Source: Kitasatospora arboriphila (GTDB lineage Bacteria; Actinomycetota; Actinomycetes; Mycobacteriales; Mycobacteriaceae). Taken from it: 64,000 bases of DNA. Location: positions 1-64,000 of the forward strand of contig NZ_JNYV01000008.1 of NCBI RefSeq assembly GCF_000717275.1, given 5' to 3'. The notes beneath the pieces were generated by a model that did not search any database, had not been told where the DNA came from, and saw nothing but the letters and a program-made list of their open reading frames with translations. Positions 35,952 through 45,073 of this stretch are shown here, piece by piece. The translations under genes and the position numbers were made by a program. Within the stretch, counting starts at the first letter, position 1, and each line of letters begins with the position of its first letter.

Positions 35952-37478
35952 ATGACAGCGACTGATCGGGACGGCCGCCCGACAACGGTGCAGCAGTACA
36001 TCGACGAGGTGCCGGCCTGGCGCGACGGCACACCGGCCACCGCCGGGGCGATGACCTCGATGCAGAAGCGCATCTGGCTGTTGGCGTCGGCAGGCAAGTT
36101 CTTCGAGGGAATGATCGTCTTCATGGTCGGGGTGGCGCTGCCGCTGATCACCGCGGAGTTCGACCTCACCTCCGCCCAGGCCGGATTGACAACGGCCGCA
36201 CCACTGCTCGGCATCATGATCGGCGCGAGCGCCCTCGGCGGTCTGTCCGACCGCTGGGGACGCCGCCAGATGTTCCTCGCCGAGATGGCGCTGTTCACGG
36301 TTTTCCTGGTCGGCGTCACCGTCAGCCCGGCGTTCGGCATCCTCGTCGTGTGCCTGATCGGCATGGGACTGGCACTGGGCTGCGACTACCCCACCGCCCA
36401 CACCATGATCTCGGAGACGATGCCGACCAGCGTGCGCGGCCGAGGGGTGTTGGCGGCGTTCGGTTTCCAAGCCGTCGGAGCACTGGCGGGCACTCTGGTC
36501 GGCGTGCTCATCCTCGGCAATCGAGACGAGCTCTCCGACTGGCGGTGGATGTTCGCCGTCGTGGTCATCCCATCGCTGCTGGTGATGGTCGGGCGTGTGT
36601 TCATCGTGCAGAGTCCCCACTGGCTGCTCCACATCGGTCGAGTCGACGAGGCCGAAGCCGAGCTCCAGCGCCTGCTTGCCCGGGAGCCGGTGTATCCCGC
36701 CACGGTGACGTTGAACCGCGGCGATCCGGCCACCGCGGCATCCTCCGGCTCCGGCGTCGGAATGTTGCTGCGCGCACCATGGCGCCGGTCGACCATTCTC
36801 GCGAGTGTGCCCTGGTTTCTCCAAGACCTCGGCACCTACGGCATCGGTATCTTCACACCTACCGTCATCGCCGCGACTGTGGGCACAGCCACCGCGAACG
36901 AGTCGACCGTCACCGGCGTCGTCGACGCCGACCTCCAGGGCACCGAAGGTGCCGTGATGATCGACGCCTTCCTGCTGATCGGCATCGTCCTCGCTGTCGT
37001 CCTGGTGGACAGGTTCGGCCGAATCCGACTGCAGGTCTTCGGGTTCCTCGGCTGCGCAGTCGGTCTTGTCATCGCGGCCCTGTCGACGGTCATGACGGGA
37101 ACCCTGCAGATCGTCCTGGTCTTTGCCGGCTTCATGTTGTTCAACCTGATGACCAATCTCGGCCCGAACTCGATGACATACCTGTTGGCAGGCGAGGTGT
37201 TCCCCACCCACCTGCGGGGTACCGGCGCCGGCATGGCGGCCTCGGTGGCAAAGGTGGGCGCTGTCCTCACCGCCTTCCTCTTCCCGATCCTTCTCGAAGA
37301 ATGGGGTACGGCCGTCATCGTCCTGATCCTGGCGGGGACATCACTGCTGGGCGCCCTGATCACCTGGAAATTCCGGGTCGAGACGACGGGGATCAGTCTG
37401 GAGCAGGTCGACCGGATGCACGACCTCTCGCCGCCTGCCGGGTCCCCCAGCTCCCCGCTGACCAGCAATCGCAGCTAG
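35952..37478 (+). CDS. MFS transporter, sugar-porter/organic-acid type
   Basis: The 508-residue protein has twelve predicted membrane segments, the MFS motif GGLSDRWGRRQ between segments 2 and 3, a long central loop of about 60 residues, and a second LVDRFGRIRLQ motif between segments 8 and 9. The N-terminal 35 residues are soluble. The motif set and spacing match the sugar-porter and AAHS-like branches, but the substrate is unknown. It is the nearest MFS gene to the iac locus but sits 6 kb beyond it. The last base pairs overlap the stop of a convergent small gene. Confidence 0.85.
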   Translation: MTATDRDGRPTTVQQYIDEVPAWRDGTPATAGAMTSMQKRIWLLASAGKFFEGMIVFMVGVALPLITAEFDLTSAQAGLTTAAPLLGIMIGASALGGLSDRWGRRQMFLAEMALFTVFLVGVTVSPAFGILVVCLIGMGLALGCDYPTAHTMISETMPTSVRGRGVLAAFGFQAVGALAGTLVGVLILGNRDELSDWRWMFAVVVIPSLLVMVGRVFIVQSPHWLLHIGRVDEAEAELQRLLAREPVYPATVTLNRGDPATAASSGSGVGMLLRAPWRRSTILASVPWFLQDLGTYGIGIFTPTVIAATVGTATANESTVTGVVDADLQGTEGAVMIDAFLLIGIVLAVVLVDRFGRIRLQVFGFLGCAVGLVIAALSTVMTGTLQIVLVFAGFMLFNLMTNLGPNSMTYLLAGEVFPTHLRGTGAGMAASVAKVGAVLTAFLFPILLEEWGTAVIVLILAGTSLLGALITWKFRVETTGISLEQVDRMHDLSPPAGSPSSPLTSNRS

Positions 37479-37699
37479 CGCCGCCGGGGTTCGAAGGCAT
37501 TCGGGAATCGATCTCGCAGGGCTTTGATCTGGCGCTGGACGTCGTACAACTCGCGGCGCTTGGCGTGCTGCACGGCCACCGGCACCGCCGCCCGGCCCGA
37601 CAGCTCGGCCTCGAGTTGGTCTGCCCACCGCTCGAGCTGGTCTGCGAAGTACCGCGCTTGCTCTTCGCTGGGACTGACGCTATCGGACACTGACGGCAT
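37475..37699 (-). CDS. small helical hypothetical protein
   Basis: The 74-residue protein is highly charged and helical (YFADQLERWADQLEAELSG, VQRQIKALRDRFPNAF), a pattern suitable for a short coiled coil. No family is recognised. Its stop overlaps the stop of the convergent MFS gene. The ATG lies 11 bp after the preceding minus-strand gene, so the two small genes are probably an operon. Confidence 0.55.
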   Translation of the reverse strand: MPSVSDSVSPSEEQARYFADQLERWADQLEAELSGRAAVPVAVQHAKRRELYDVQRQIKALRDRFPNAFEPRRR

Positions 37700-37710
37700 G
37701 GTCGTTGATC

Positions 37711-37941
37711 CTAAGCGCTGTGTAGTCGCTGATCACAAATCCTTTGAAGAGCCTCGTGCACCTCGGGGGACAGACCGGGGACACCGACATCGAGCGCATC
37801 GGACAACCGTTCGAAGTATGTCTCCGGGGTGAGTCCGAACTCGACAAAGATGTCCTCGGCCGAGCCTCCGCCGAACGGGTACCACTGCTCTGCGAACTCA
37901 ACCAAACGCGCATGATCGGCGGGCGCGATACGTGGTGTCAT
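37711..37941 (-). CDS. small DUF3263-like hypothetical protein
   Basis: The 76-residue protein has the pattern FAEQWYPFGGGSAEDIFVEFGLTPETYFERLSDAL. It recalls the DUF3263 proteins of mycobacteria (FERQWW..AGAKEQAIRE.F..S.TRYYQ.LN), which look like short helix-turn-helix proteins. The match is by eye and tentative. It precedes another small gene by 11 bp on the same strand. No catalytic feature is present. Confidence 0.6.
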   Translation of the reverse strand: MTPRIAPADHARLVEFAEQWYPFGGGSAEDIFVEFGLTPETYFERLSDALDVGVPGLSPEVHEALQRICDQRLHSA

Positions 37942-38055
37942 ACCTCAAGTCTGTACCGCGAGCGGCGAATTCGTGACATGGACAGAAGATCCCGATGTGG
38001 CGACGAACGTCAGACGAACAGTGCGTGAACGAGCGGCGAACTCAGCCCCGCCCAT

Positions 38056-38526
38056 TCAGCGCCTCGCGGCGGCGTTCACCGTCGTCAGCACCGAATGAAG
38101 CCGCTCGAGCGTCTCGAGATCGACGCCCAGGGCATCGACGACTGCATCGGGAATGAGTAGCGCTTTCTCGCGGACCCGGAGACCTTGTGCGGTGAGGTCG
38201 ATGACGGCCAATCGCTCGTCTGCCGGGTCGCGGCGGCGGGTCAGGTAGCCAGTTGCCTCCAGCCTCTTCAGCAGAGGCGAGAGCGTGGCCGAATCGAGCT
38301 GCAGCGCGGTGCCGATCTCTTTGACGGAGCGTGGCGACTGCTCCCACAGTGCGAGCATCACGAGGTATTGCGGGTGAGTCAGATTGAGCGGTTCGAGCAA
38401 CGGCCGATAGACAGCCAGCACCGAGCGGTTGGCGACGGCCAGCGCAAAACAGACCTGTCGCTCCAGAGCCAGGGGATCCACGTGGTCTTGGTCTTGGTCT
38501 TGGTCTTGCTTCGCGCTTGCACTCAC
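38056..38526 (-). CDS. MarR-family regulator
   Basis: The 156-residue protein starts at GTG, with GAGGAAGAG upstream; the longer frame would run through the divergent gene. After a low-complexity (QD)4 tail comes a MarR winged helix: LTHPQYLVMLALWEQSPRSVKEIGTALQLDSATLSPLLKRLEATGYLTRRRDPADER, as in OhrR/MarR repressors. No reactive N-terminal cysteine of OhrR type is conserved except Cys in QVCFALAV, which is at the OhrR position, so peroxide sensing is possible. It is divergent from a DUF5313 gene across a 285-bp region with palindromes. No link to the iac genes is visible. Confidence 0.88.
   Translation of the reverse strand: MSASAKQDQDQDQDHVDPLALERQVCFALAVANRSVLAVYRPLLEPLNLTHPQYLVMLALWEQSPRSVKEIGTALQLDSATLSPLLKRLEATGYLTRRRDPADERLAVIDLTAQGLRVREKALLIPDAVVDALGVDLETLERLHSVLTTVNAAARR
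38485..38508. repeat. hexanucleotide microsatellite (GTCTTG)4
   Basis: Four perfect GTCTTG units encode (Gln-Asp)4 near the N-terminus of the MarR protein on the minus strand. Copy-number change would be in frame. Confidence 0.9.
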
Positions 38527-38600
38527 GGAACTCTTCCTCGGTTGACAGGCCGCACCGCTGCCAGCGGGTTGCTGACCCGGGTTGACATCCACACTACTGC

Positions 38601-38713
38601 ATAGCACGCGATTCAATCGCGCCTCATCTACTCTCGATCCTACGTTGTGACCTCCATCATCATTGCTGGCTCCAGCCTCCTCGCCGGCGTAGCGTGCTAT
38701 TAGATAGTGCACG
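38601..38713. promoter_or_regulatory. candidate MarR operators in the divergent marR/DUF5313 region
   Basis: CGCGATTCAATCGCG at 38607-38621 is a 15-bp palindrome with one central base. ATAGCACG (38601-38608) and CGTGCTAT (38693-38700) are complementary octamers 85 bp apart. The second continues after TAG into ATAGTGCACG, an almost symmetrical partner with one extra base. MarR proteins bind 16-20-bp palindromes in their own promoter, so these are candidates. Confidence 0.45.
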
Positions 38714-38811
38714 ATGTATCGTCGTGTGCGCCAGCCGCAAGCCAGTTCAGCCCGATCGAACTCACAGACCGGTGCCGCGGCGACGCCGGAGACCGTAGAA
38801 GTGGAGTGAGC

Positions 38812-39195
38812 GTGACATCTGAGGCAGACCGACCGGCCTTCTTCCAGTACGTGAAGTACTGCTACGGAGCCAAATTGCCCGACAGCATGAGTGAGTGGGT
38901 CGCCAACGACCAGGCGGGCCCCGGCGCCACCCGGCGGATGATCATTCGCTGGGCGATACCCTGCATCCTCCTGCTCGCCCCGATGTTCTTCGTGCACGCG
39001 TCGATCTACGTCCGACTGAACATGACGGTCCCCATCTTCTTGCCCTACGTCATGTTCGCGATCGCCTTGAACCGCGTGTACCGACGTCATCGTCTGGCCC
39101 AGCACGGGTTGGATCCCGACCTCGTCAACGCGATCGCCCGGAAGCGCGACGCCCATCTCTACGAAGCGTACGAACAGAAATACCGGGGCAAATAG
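38812..39195 (+). CDS. DUF5313 membrane protein
   Basis: The 127-residue protein starts at GTG with GGAGTGAGC upstream. The N-terminal motif FFQYVKYCYGAKLPDSMSEWVANDQAGPGATRR, two membrane segments (ILLLAPMFFVHASIYVRL and VPIFLPYVMFAIALN) and a basic C-terminus match DUF5313 proteins of mycobacteria and relatives. These have no known function. It is divergent from the MarR gene and might be its target. Confidence 0.75.
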   Translation: MTSEADRPAFFQYVKYCYGAKLPDSMSEWVANDQAGPGATRRMIIRWAIPCILLLAPMFFVHASIYVRLNMTVPIFLPYVMFAIALNRVYRRHRLAQHGLDPDLVNAIARKRDAHLYEAYEQKYRGK

Positions 39196-39261
39196 GGCGC
39201 TCGAATCTCGTAGTACTGCACCCCGCTGGTTCACAATCGTCAATTGGGGTACTCAGCCCAC

Positions 39262-39513
39262 ATGCCTGCTGACGCTCCTGACAACTCCTCGTACGAACCA
39301 CAGAACCCCGAACCGAACAACACCACGGGGCTCGAAGCCGGGGGTAGCGTCACTCCCGGTGACACCCCGCCGGCGGAAACGGGTGTCGGCGGCCCGAATC
39401 ACGAACCGCCTCAACGTGGTCGTACCGGTCCGATCATCGCCATCGGCGTGATCTCGTTCATCGTGCTCATCATCGCGATCGGTCTCATCGGCCGCGTCGT
39501 GGGCCTGTTCTGA
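39262..39513 (+). CDS. DUF6480-like small membrane protein
   Basis: About 83 residues from MPADAPDNSS. A hydrophilic, Pro/Gly-rich N-terminus contains TTGLEAGGSVTPGDTPPAETG, the signature of DUF6480 proteins. It is followed by one C-terminal membrane segment (GPIIAIGVISFIVLIIAIGLIG). No Shine-Dalgarno sequence is evident. The function is unknown, and the protein is a short, single-pass envelope component. Confidence 0.75.
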   Translation: MPADAPDNSSYEPQNPEPNNTTGLEAGGSVTPGDTPPAETGVGGPNHEPPQRGRTGPIIAIGVISFIVLIIAIGLIGRVVGLF

Positions 39514-39573
39514 TGTCGGCCTCCGACCACGCTCGAACGGCGTCCGCCCACCTTCGGTCGCTAGCCTGGTGTG

Positions 39574-41082
39574 ATGGCTGAGATACCGCATCCACCAGTG
39601 GACACGAAGGCCGCGATAGCCGGCCTCGAGAGCACTTTCGCCGACGAGCTGACGGCACTCACCGTTCCATGGCAGGGCGCTCCCTCCCCTGACCCCACCC
39701 TGCTCGTGCTGAACGAACAACTCGCGGAGTCCTTGCACCTCGATGTCGAGACGCTGCGCAGCGCCGAGGGAGCCGCCGTCCTGTCCGGGACAACACCGCC
39801 ACCCGGGGCAAAGCCCGTGGCGATGGCGTACGCCGGCCACCAATTCGGGGGATACACGCCGCTGCTCGGCGACGGTCGGGCACTGCTCCTCGGCGAACTG
39901 AAGACCGATGACGGCCGCCGTATCGACCTGCACCTCAAGGGTTCAGGACGTACCCCCTTCTCCCGCGGCGGCGACGGCTTCGCTGTCGTCGGGCCGATGC
40001 TGCGCGAATACCTCGTCAGCGAGGCCATGCACGCCCTCGGAATCCCCACGACCCGCTCGCTGTCGGTGGTCGCCACCGGACAAGCCGTTCGCCGAAACGG
40101 TCTCGAGCCGGGAGCCGTCCTCGCGCGGGTTGCGTCCAGCCACCTGCGCGTGGGCACCTTCGAGTTCGCGGTTCGACAGGGCGAGATCCTGCAGCCACTC
40201 GCCGACTACGCGATCGCCCGCCATTACCCGGCGGTGGCCGATCTGCCCGCGCACGGTCCAGACAGCCGATACCTGGCCTTCTTCGATGCGGTGGTGGATG
40301 CGCAGGCCTCACTGGTTGCGCAGTGGATGCTCGCAGGCTTTGTGCACGGGGTGATGAATACGGACAACACGACGATCTCGGGCGAGACCATCGACTACGG
40401 CCCCTGCGCCTTCCTCGACGCATTCGACCCGAACGCGGTCTTCAGCTCCATCGACCGCGGCGGCCGCTACGCGTTCGGCAACCAACCTGCCGTGTTGAAG
40501 TGGAACCTGGCTCGCCTCGCAGAAGCCCTGCTGACACTGATCGCCTCTGAACCCGACGACGCCATTGCCGCGGTGACCGACGTACTGAACACCTTTGATG
40601 CGCGCTACGCGAGTCACTACTCGGCGGGTATGGCGGCGAAACTCGGCTTGGCCGGGACAGTGGTCGAACAAGAATTGATCGACGAACTCCTCACTCTGTT
40701 GGCCGACCACGGCGTCGATTGGACGAGCACCTTCCGCGCCCTCGCCGACGAACTCCGCGGCGACTCGGCCGCTCTGGGCAATCTGTTGCCTCGTGAGCGC
40801 ACCCTTTCGTGGTTGCAACGATGGCGCAGCGCCCTGGCGGACGCGGGAGTCGGAATCCCGGAAGTCGCAGAAGCGATGGACCGCGTGAACCCGATCTACA
40901 TTCCGCGTAATCACCATCTCGACGCCGCATTGCGCGCCGCCACGGAGGGCGATCTCAGCCCCTTCCAGACGTTGCTCGAGGTTGTCACGCATCCGTTCGA
41001 GCGACGCGACGAGTGGTCCGAATACAGCGGGCCAGCCCCGTTGGTGTTCAGCGAGAATTTTCAGACGTTCTGCGGGACGTGA
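39574..41082 (+). CDS. selO: SelO-type protein adenylyltransferase (UPF0061)
   Basis: The roughly 502-residue protein has the SelO pseudokinase landmarks: AYAGHQFGGYTPLLGDGRA, LHLKGSGRTPFSRGGDGFA for the nucleotide site, and HGVMNTDNTTISGETIDYGPCAFLD for metal binding. It ends in FCGT, as other bacterial SelO proteins with cysteine instead of selenocysteine. SelO binds ATP in a flipped orientation and transfers AMP to protein Ser/Thr/Tyr residues, especially under oxidative stress. The frame has a GTG three bases earlier; the ATG (MAEIPHPP) is equally possible. It is convergent with a PadR gene. Confidence 0.92.
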   Translation: MAEIPHPPVDTKAAIAGLESTFADELTALTVPWQGAPSPDPTLLVLNEQLAESLHLDVETLRSAEGAAVLSGTTPPPGAKPVAMAYAGHQFGGYTPLLGDGRALLLGELKTDDGRRIDLHLKGSGRTPFSRGGDGFAVVGPMLREYLVSEAMHALGIPTTRSLSVVATGQAVRRNGLEPGAVLARVASSHLRVGTFEFAVRQGEILQPLADYAIARHYPAVADLPAHGPDSRYLAFFDAVVDAQASLVAQWMLAGFVHGVMNTDNTTISGETIDYGPCAFLDAFDPNAVFSSIDRGGRYAFGNQPAVLKWNLARLAEALLTLIASEPDDAIAAVTDVLNTFDARYASHYSAGMAAKLGLAGTVVEQELIDELLTLLADHGVDWTSTFRALADELRGDSAALGNLLPRERTLSWLQRWRSALADAGVGIPEVAEAMDRVNPIYIPRNHHLDAALRAATEGDLSPFQTLLEVVTHPFERRDEWSEYSGPAPLVFSENFQTFCGT

Positions 41083-41095
41083 GCACAGGTGTAAT

Positions 41096-41737
41096 TCACT
41101 CTTCCCTGCCCTCACGCACCACGGCTTTGAGGATCTCCTCGGTACGGCCGCGCGATGTATCGGCCGGACTGACGGTGTCGGGCCATGAATCGGTCTCGGA
41201 CAATGCCCACTCCGACCACTCGATGATGTGGGCGTAGTGCCCGACCATATAGCGGTTGGCCAAGGTCAGCAGATGGCGACGTTCAGGATGTGAACCCCGA
41301 TCCGGTTCCAACATCCGTTCGGCGTTGGAGATGAACAGGTTTCGGGCCGCCTCGGCCTGATCACGCATGTTGCGCAGGTTCGCCCGCAGATCCTCGATCG
41401 ACCCTTGTTCTGCGAAGCACACGCGGATCATTCCCTCGAAGACCAACGCGGGCGGCTGCGACTGGGTGGCCAACCACTCGGTGAGTGCAGCACGTCCCTG
41501 TGGCGTGATCGAGTAGATCGTCCGGTTGCGGCGCTTGCCCGCAGGTTCGGTTCGCGCTGTGACGAGGCCGCGTTCGAGGAGTCGCTTCGGGGCGTTGTAG
41601 CGCTGCCTGTCTGCACGCGGCCACAGCGCGGAGACCCCACGTCCGACCTGCTCGGCGATTTCGTAGGCCGACCTGTCCTTGGCCGTCAGTAGCCCCAAGA
41701 TCACATACGACGTCGTGTTGAGGTCGCCCTGGGCCAC
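41096..41737 (-). CDS. PadR-family regulator
   Basis: The 213-residue protein has an N-terminal PadR winged helix (TTSYVILGLLTAKDRSAYEIAEQV and RLLERGLVTARTEPAGKRRNRTIYSITPQGRAAL). Its longer C-terminal helical domain carries dimer contacts (LRANLRNMRDQAEAARNL). PadR proteins are usually ligand-responsive repressors, often of multidrug or phenolic genes. No obvious target lies next to it; it is convergent with SelO and same-strand with the serine hydrolase 92 bp upstream, both without an operon spacing. Confidence 0.88.
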   Translation of the reverse strand: MAQGDLNTTSYVILGLLTAKDRSAYEIAEQVGRGVSALWPRADRQRYNAPKRLLERGLVTARTEPAGKRRNRTIYSITPQGRAALTEWLATQSQPPALVFEGMIRVCFAEQGSIEDLRANLRNMRDQAEAARNLFISNAERMLEPDRGSHPERRHLLTLANRYMVGHYAHIIEWSEWALSETDSWPDTVSPADTSRGRTEEILKAVVREGREE

Positions 41738-41829
41738 TGATCTCCTTCCCGCGGAGCACCGTGTTTCGTTACGACCGCGAGAGCCGATCTTACCGAGACG
41801 CTTCGTCGGGGCCGCCGCGACGCCTGCTG

Positions 41830-43158
41830 TTAACCGCCGCTCGTGTCCTCCGCCGCATCGTCGATGTCTTCGCCGGTGTCGGTGGCCGGGCCCGCGTAGA
41901 TCAGGGGAACCAGGGACTTAGCAACCATCGCCGCAGGCGGAATGCCTTCTGCGGTCGGAGCAAGATTGCCCCATACCACGATCGTGACGTCGTTCACCGG
42001 GTCGTAGCCCATGAAGGAGTTGTAGCCGGGCATCTCGCCGATGTGTCCGTACATCGGTCCCATCTTGGCGATCCCGTAGCCATAGCTACTCCCCGATGGG
42101 TCCTCGGGATCAGACGGTTGCACGCTGTCCATCCGCAGCTTCTGGGTCTTCTCGTCGAGCAGATCACCCTTGCCGATCGCCTTGACCCAGGTGGCCAGGT
42201 CGTTCGCGGTCGAAATGCCCTGCCCCGCAGCCCAAGTCCACGACGGGTTGTCATTGGTTGTCGTCCGCGGTGTGACCGTACCCGCCTCGATCGCCGCCAG
42301 CCTCTCCGGCGACAACGACTCCTTGCCTTCACCTAACGTCTCGACGTTGCCGCTGTACGAGTAACCGTTGACGTAGGTCGCCGGAATGGAGGTGTCGGTG
42401 TTGGCCGGGAACGACGTGCCGGTCATTCCGAGTTTGGAGAAGAAGCGGTCCTGGAAGATCTGGCCGAGTGGTTTCCCGTCGAGTTGCTCGGCGATGAGAC
42501 CCAAGAGGACCGTGTTGGTGTTGCTGTAGTTGTACTCGGCACCGGGCGGCGCCAAGGGCGGGTTGGCGAACGCGAGAGCCAGCAATTGTTCTGGCGTCCA
42601 GACCTTTTGGGGCTCGATGTCGAGTGCCGTGTTCAACTCCAGCGTGGCCGTGTAGTTGTAGAGTCCGCTACGCATGTCGAGTAGCTGCCCGATCGTGATG
42701 TTCTGACCATTGGGGACATCGGGTCGGTATTTGCTGACCGGGTCGTCCACGGAGATCTTGCCCTCTTGGACCATCTGCATGATGGCCGTGCCGGTCCACG
42801 TCTTGGTGTTGGAACCGATGCGCACCTTGGTATCTGGGGTCGGAGCCTCAGAGGAGCCGATTCCGAGGGTGCCCCACGACTTCGTGTAGTCGCCCTCGGG
42901 CGTCCGGACCAACACCATCATGCCGATCTCGCGGAACTCGGTCGCCATCTCGTCGACCACCTTGTCCATCGCGGCGGGGTCGAGGGGCACCAGCGCACCA
43001 CCCGGCGCGGCACTGTTCGATGACGACGTCGACGAACTACTCGAGTCCGACGAGCATGCGGTGGCGACAAGAGCCGCTGTGAGCATCACGGCGACGGCCG
43101 CTGCCTTACGGTTCCGGTGCCGCCGACCTACGCGGATCGATGTTGACGGTGATGACAT
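41830..43158 (-). CDS. serine hydrolase / beta-lactamase-like lipoprotein
   Basis: From MSSPSTSIRVGRRHRNRK the protein is 442 residues; GGGGAG lies upstream, and the longer frame has no support. A signal peptide ends in lipobox VATAC (Cys35), followed by a Ser-rich linker. The motifs SNTK in RIGSNTKTW, YNYSNTN and GHIGEMPGYNSF are those of class C-like serine hydrolases. It is a paralogue of the lipoprotein at 2213-3388. Its natural substrate is unknown. It is divergent from a PBP4-type D,D-peptidase, so both may act on peptidoglycan outside the membrane. Confidence 0.85.
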   Translation of the reverse strand: MSSPSTSIRVGRRHRNRKAAAVAVMLTAALVATACSSDSSSSSTSSSNSAAPGGALVPLDPAAMDKVVDEMATEFREIGMMVLVRTPEGDYTKSWGTLGIGSSEAPTPDTKVRIGSNTKTWTGTAIMQMVQEGKISVDDPVSKYRPDVPNGQNITIGQLLDMRSGLYNYTATLELNTALDIEPQKVWTPEQLLALAFANPPLAPPGAEYNYSNTNTVLLGLIAEQLDGKPLGQIFQDRFFSKLGMTGTSFPANTDTSIPATYVNGYSYSGNVETLGEGKESLSPERLAAIEAGTVTPRTTTNDNPSWTWAAGQGISTANDLATWVKAIGKGDLLDEKTQKLRMDSVQPSDPEDPSGSSYGYGIAKMGPMYGHIGEMPGYNSFMGYDPVNDVTIVVWGNLAPTAEGIPPAAMVAKSLVPLIYAGPATDTGEDIDDAAEDTSGG

Positions 43159-43333
43159 GTGCTCTCCCCTGGTGTCGCGGCCGCGGCGACCCGTCGAAAC
43201 CCGATACGGCACGTGCCGATCCACCCCGACGTGGACGCTTCGAGCCAATGTGTCGACCATACTTCCATCAAATGCAACTTGCACGGTGTAATTTGCAGTA
43301 ATTGCAGTCGGACCCAGAAAGTGGTGCGCCACC

Positions 43334-44956
43334 ATGTCATCAGTCGAACAAGGAACCAAAACGTATCGAGCAAAGACGACGTTGGCCGCATTCGTCGTCG
43401 GTGGTCTTCTATTCGCCGCGGCATGCTCGGGCGACTCGTCGGGATCCGATGAGAAGTCGCTCGGAGGGCAAGGCCAGACAATTCCTAGCGCGGCAGCGAC
43501 AATCATGGAGACCGAACCGTACGACGCCGCACGGTGGTCGTATCTGGTGGTGGACCCGGAGACCGACGAGGTCGTCTACAGCAATCTGGCCGACGAGTTC
43601 ATGTTCATGGCCTCGCAGACAAAGCATTTCACCGTCGGGACGGTCTACCAGGATCTCGGCGTCGACAGACGACTGACGACCCCTGTCTACGCAACGGCGG
43701 CACCTGTGGGCGGAACGCTCAGTGGAAACCTCGTCCTGGTGGGCGCCGGCGATCTTGCGCTCGGCGGACGTAATGCACCCGACGGCAGGTTCGACTTCGC
43801 CACCGACGGCATCGATCATGTGTACGCCGATGCCATCCCGGGGGCGGTTCTGGCACCCGGCGATCCGCTCGCCGGACTCAATGACCTCGCCGCCCAGGTT
43901 GTCGCATCCGGGGTCACCCGCATCGACGGCGACGTACTCGTCGACCCACGATTGTGGGGGCGCTTCACAACGGTCGAAGGGGTGGTCCCGTCGATCTACG
44001 TCAACGACAACCTGGTCGACATCCAAGCCACACCAGGTCAACCCGGACAGCCCGCGACGATCCAGATGCTGCCTGGCAACGCGCTTTTCAGACTCGACTC
44101 GCAAGTCACCACGGGCGCAGCCGACAGCGACTCCACCATGACGGTCAGCGCGGACGAGCTCGATCCCACCCTCATCCGGGTGACCGGTTCGGTACCCGCC
44201 GGCAAGTCGACATTGACGGTCTTCCGCATCACCGACGCTCCGACCTGGGCGCGTCAGCTGTTCATCGAAGCCCTGCAGCGCAAGGGCGTGACAGTCTCAT
44301 CGACTGCCAAAGTGAACGAGCAGGCCGCACTCCCGGCCGAGAACAGCTATCGAGACGATTTACGCCTCGCGAAACTCGAATCCGTACCGCTTCAGGAGAT
44401 GGGCTCGATGATCCTGGCCACCAGTTACAACACGGGCGCAAACGACTTCCTCTGCCTGCTGGCGGTCGAGGCGGGGTCCCAGGAGTGTTCGGACGGTCTG
44501 CCCGCGATTCGGGAGCTCGCCACCGAGGCCGGCATCTCGCCGTCCGAGTCCGTCATCGTCGACGGTCAGGGCAGCGACCCGTCGTCGGCCACGCCCACCG
44601 CGATCACGAAGTGGTTCAAGTGGGTGGACGGACGACCGTGGGCCGACACCTTCTGGGCGGGACAGCCAATCCTGGGCGAGCGCGGCTCTCTCAGTGGGGT
44701 GGGTGTCGACAGCCCTGCGAAGGGGAAAGTGGTCGGGAAGACGGGAACGTCTGCTGACGCCGAACCTGGAACCGGCCGACTGGTGATGACGATCCAGGGA
44801 TTGTCCGGCTACCTCGAGGTCGGTGACGGCCGCCGGCTGCTCTTCGTGGTCGGGGTCAGCAACGCGGTGTTCCCTGATCTCCCACGCGGGATCTTCCAGG
44901 TGGGTGACGACGTGGGTATGGTCGCGGCTGCATTCCAGCAGGCCCAGAGCAAGTGA
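43334..44956 (+). CDS. dacB: PBP4-type D-Ala-D-Ala carboxypeptidase/endopeptidase, lipoprotein
   Basis: The 540-residue peptidase S13 protein has a signal with a lipobox-like LFAAAC (Cys31). Motif 1 is SQTK in ASQTKHFTVG, motif 2 SYN in TSYNTGAND, and motif 3 KTG in GKTGTS, spaced by a long insert domain as in DacB. Such enzymes trim or cleave peptidoglycan peptides outside the cell. ASQTK replaces the more usual ASxxK without losing the catalytic Ser and Lys. The Shine-Dalgarno sequence is weak. It is divergent from the serine hydrolase lipoprotein. Confidence 0.85.
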   Translation: MSSVEQGTKTYRAKTTLAAFVVGGLLFAAACSGDSSGSDEKSLGGQGQTIPSAAATIMETEPYDAARWSYLVVDPETDEVVYSNLADEFMFMASQTKHFTVGTVYQDLGVDRRLTTPVYATAAPVGGTLSGNLVLVGAGDLALGGRNAPDGRFDFATDGIDHVYADAIPGAVLAPGDPLAGLNDLAAQVVASGVTRIDGDVLVDPRLWGRFTTVEGVVPSIYVNDNLVDIQATPGQPGQPATIQMLPGNALFRLDSQVTTGAADSDSTMTVSADELDPTLIRVTGSVPAGKSTLTVFRITDAPTWARQLFIEALQRKGVTVSSTAKVNEQAALPAENSYRDDLRLAKLESVPLQEMGSMILATSYNTGANDFLCLLAVEAGSQECSDGLPAIRELATEAGISPSESVIVDGQGSDPSSATPTAITKWFKWVDGRPWADTFWAGQPILGERGSLSGVGVDSPAKGKVVGKTGTSADAEPGTGRLVMTIQGLSGYLEVGDGRRLLFVVGVSNAVFPDLPRGIFQVGDDVGMVAAAFQQAQSK

Positions 44957-45073
44957 TGCCAGGACACCACCTCACCGCGTCTTGGCACACGCACGCCCCA
45001 CTGCACGCGAGATCGTCAACTAGGCTTCTCACGACAGTTCGGCAGGCCTGCTGACAGCGGAGAAACGTGCCCC

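Noticed and set aside
35856..37211. 451-codon minus-strand frame over the MFS gene
   Set aside because: Antisense artefact: the translation is Asp/His/Gln-rich with no domain pattern, opposite a well-supported transporter.
38056..38526. MarR-type iacR of the P. putida iac cluster
   Set aside because: It lies 10 kb beyond the iac genes, next to an unrelated DUF5313 gene, and a two-component pair is already inside the iac locus.
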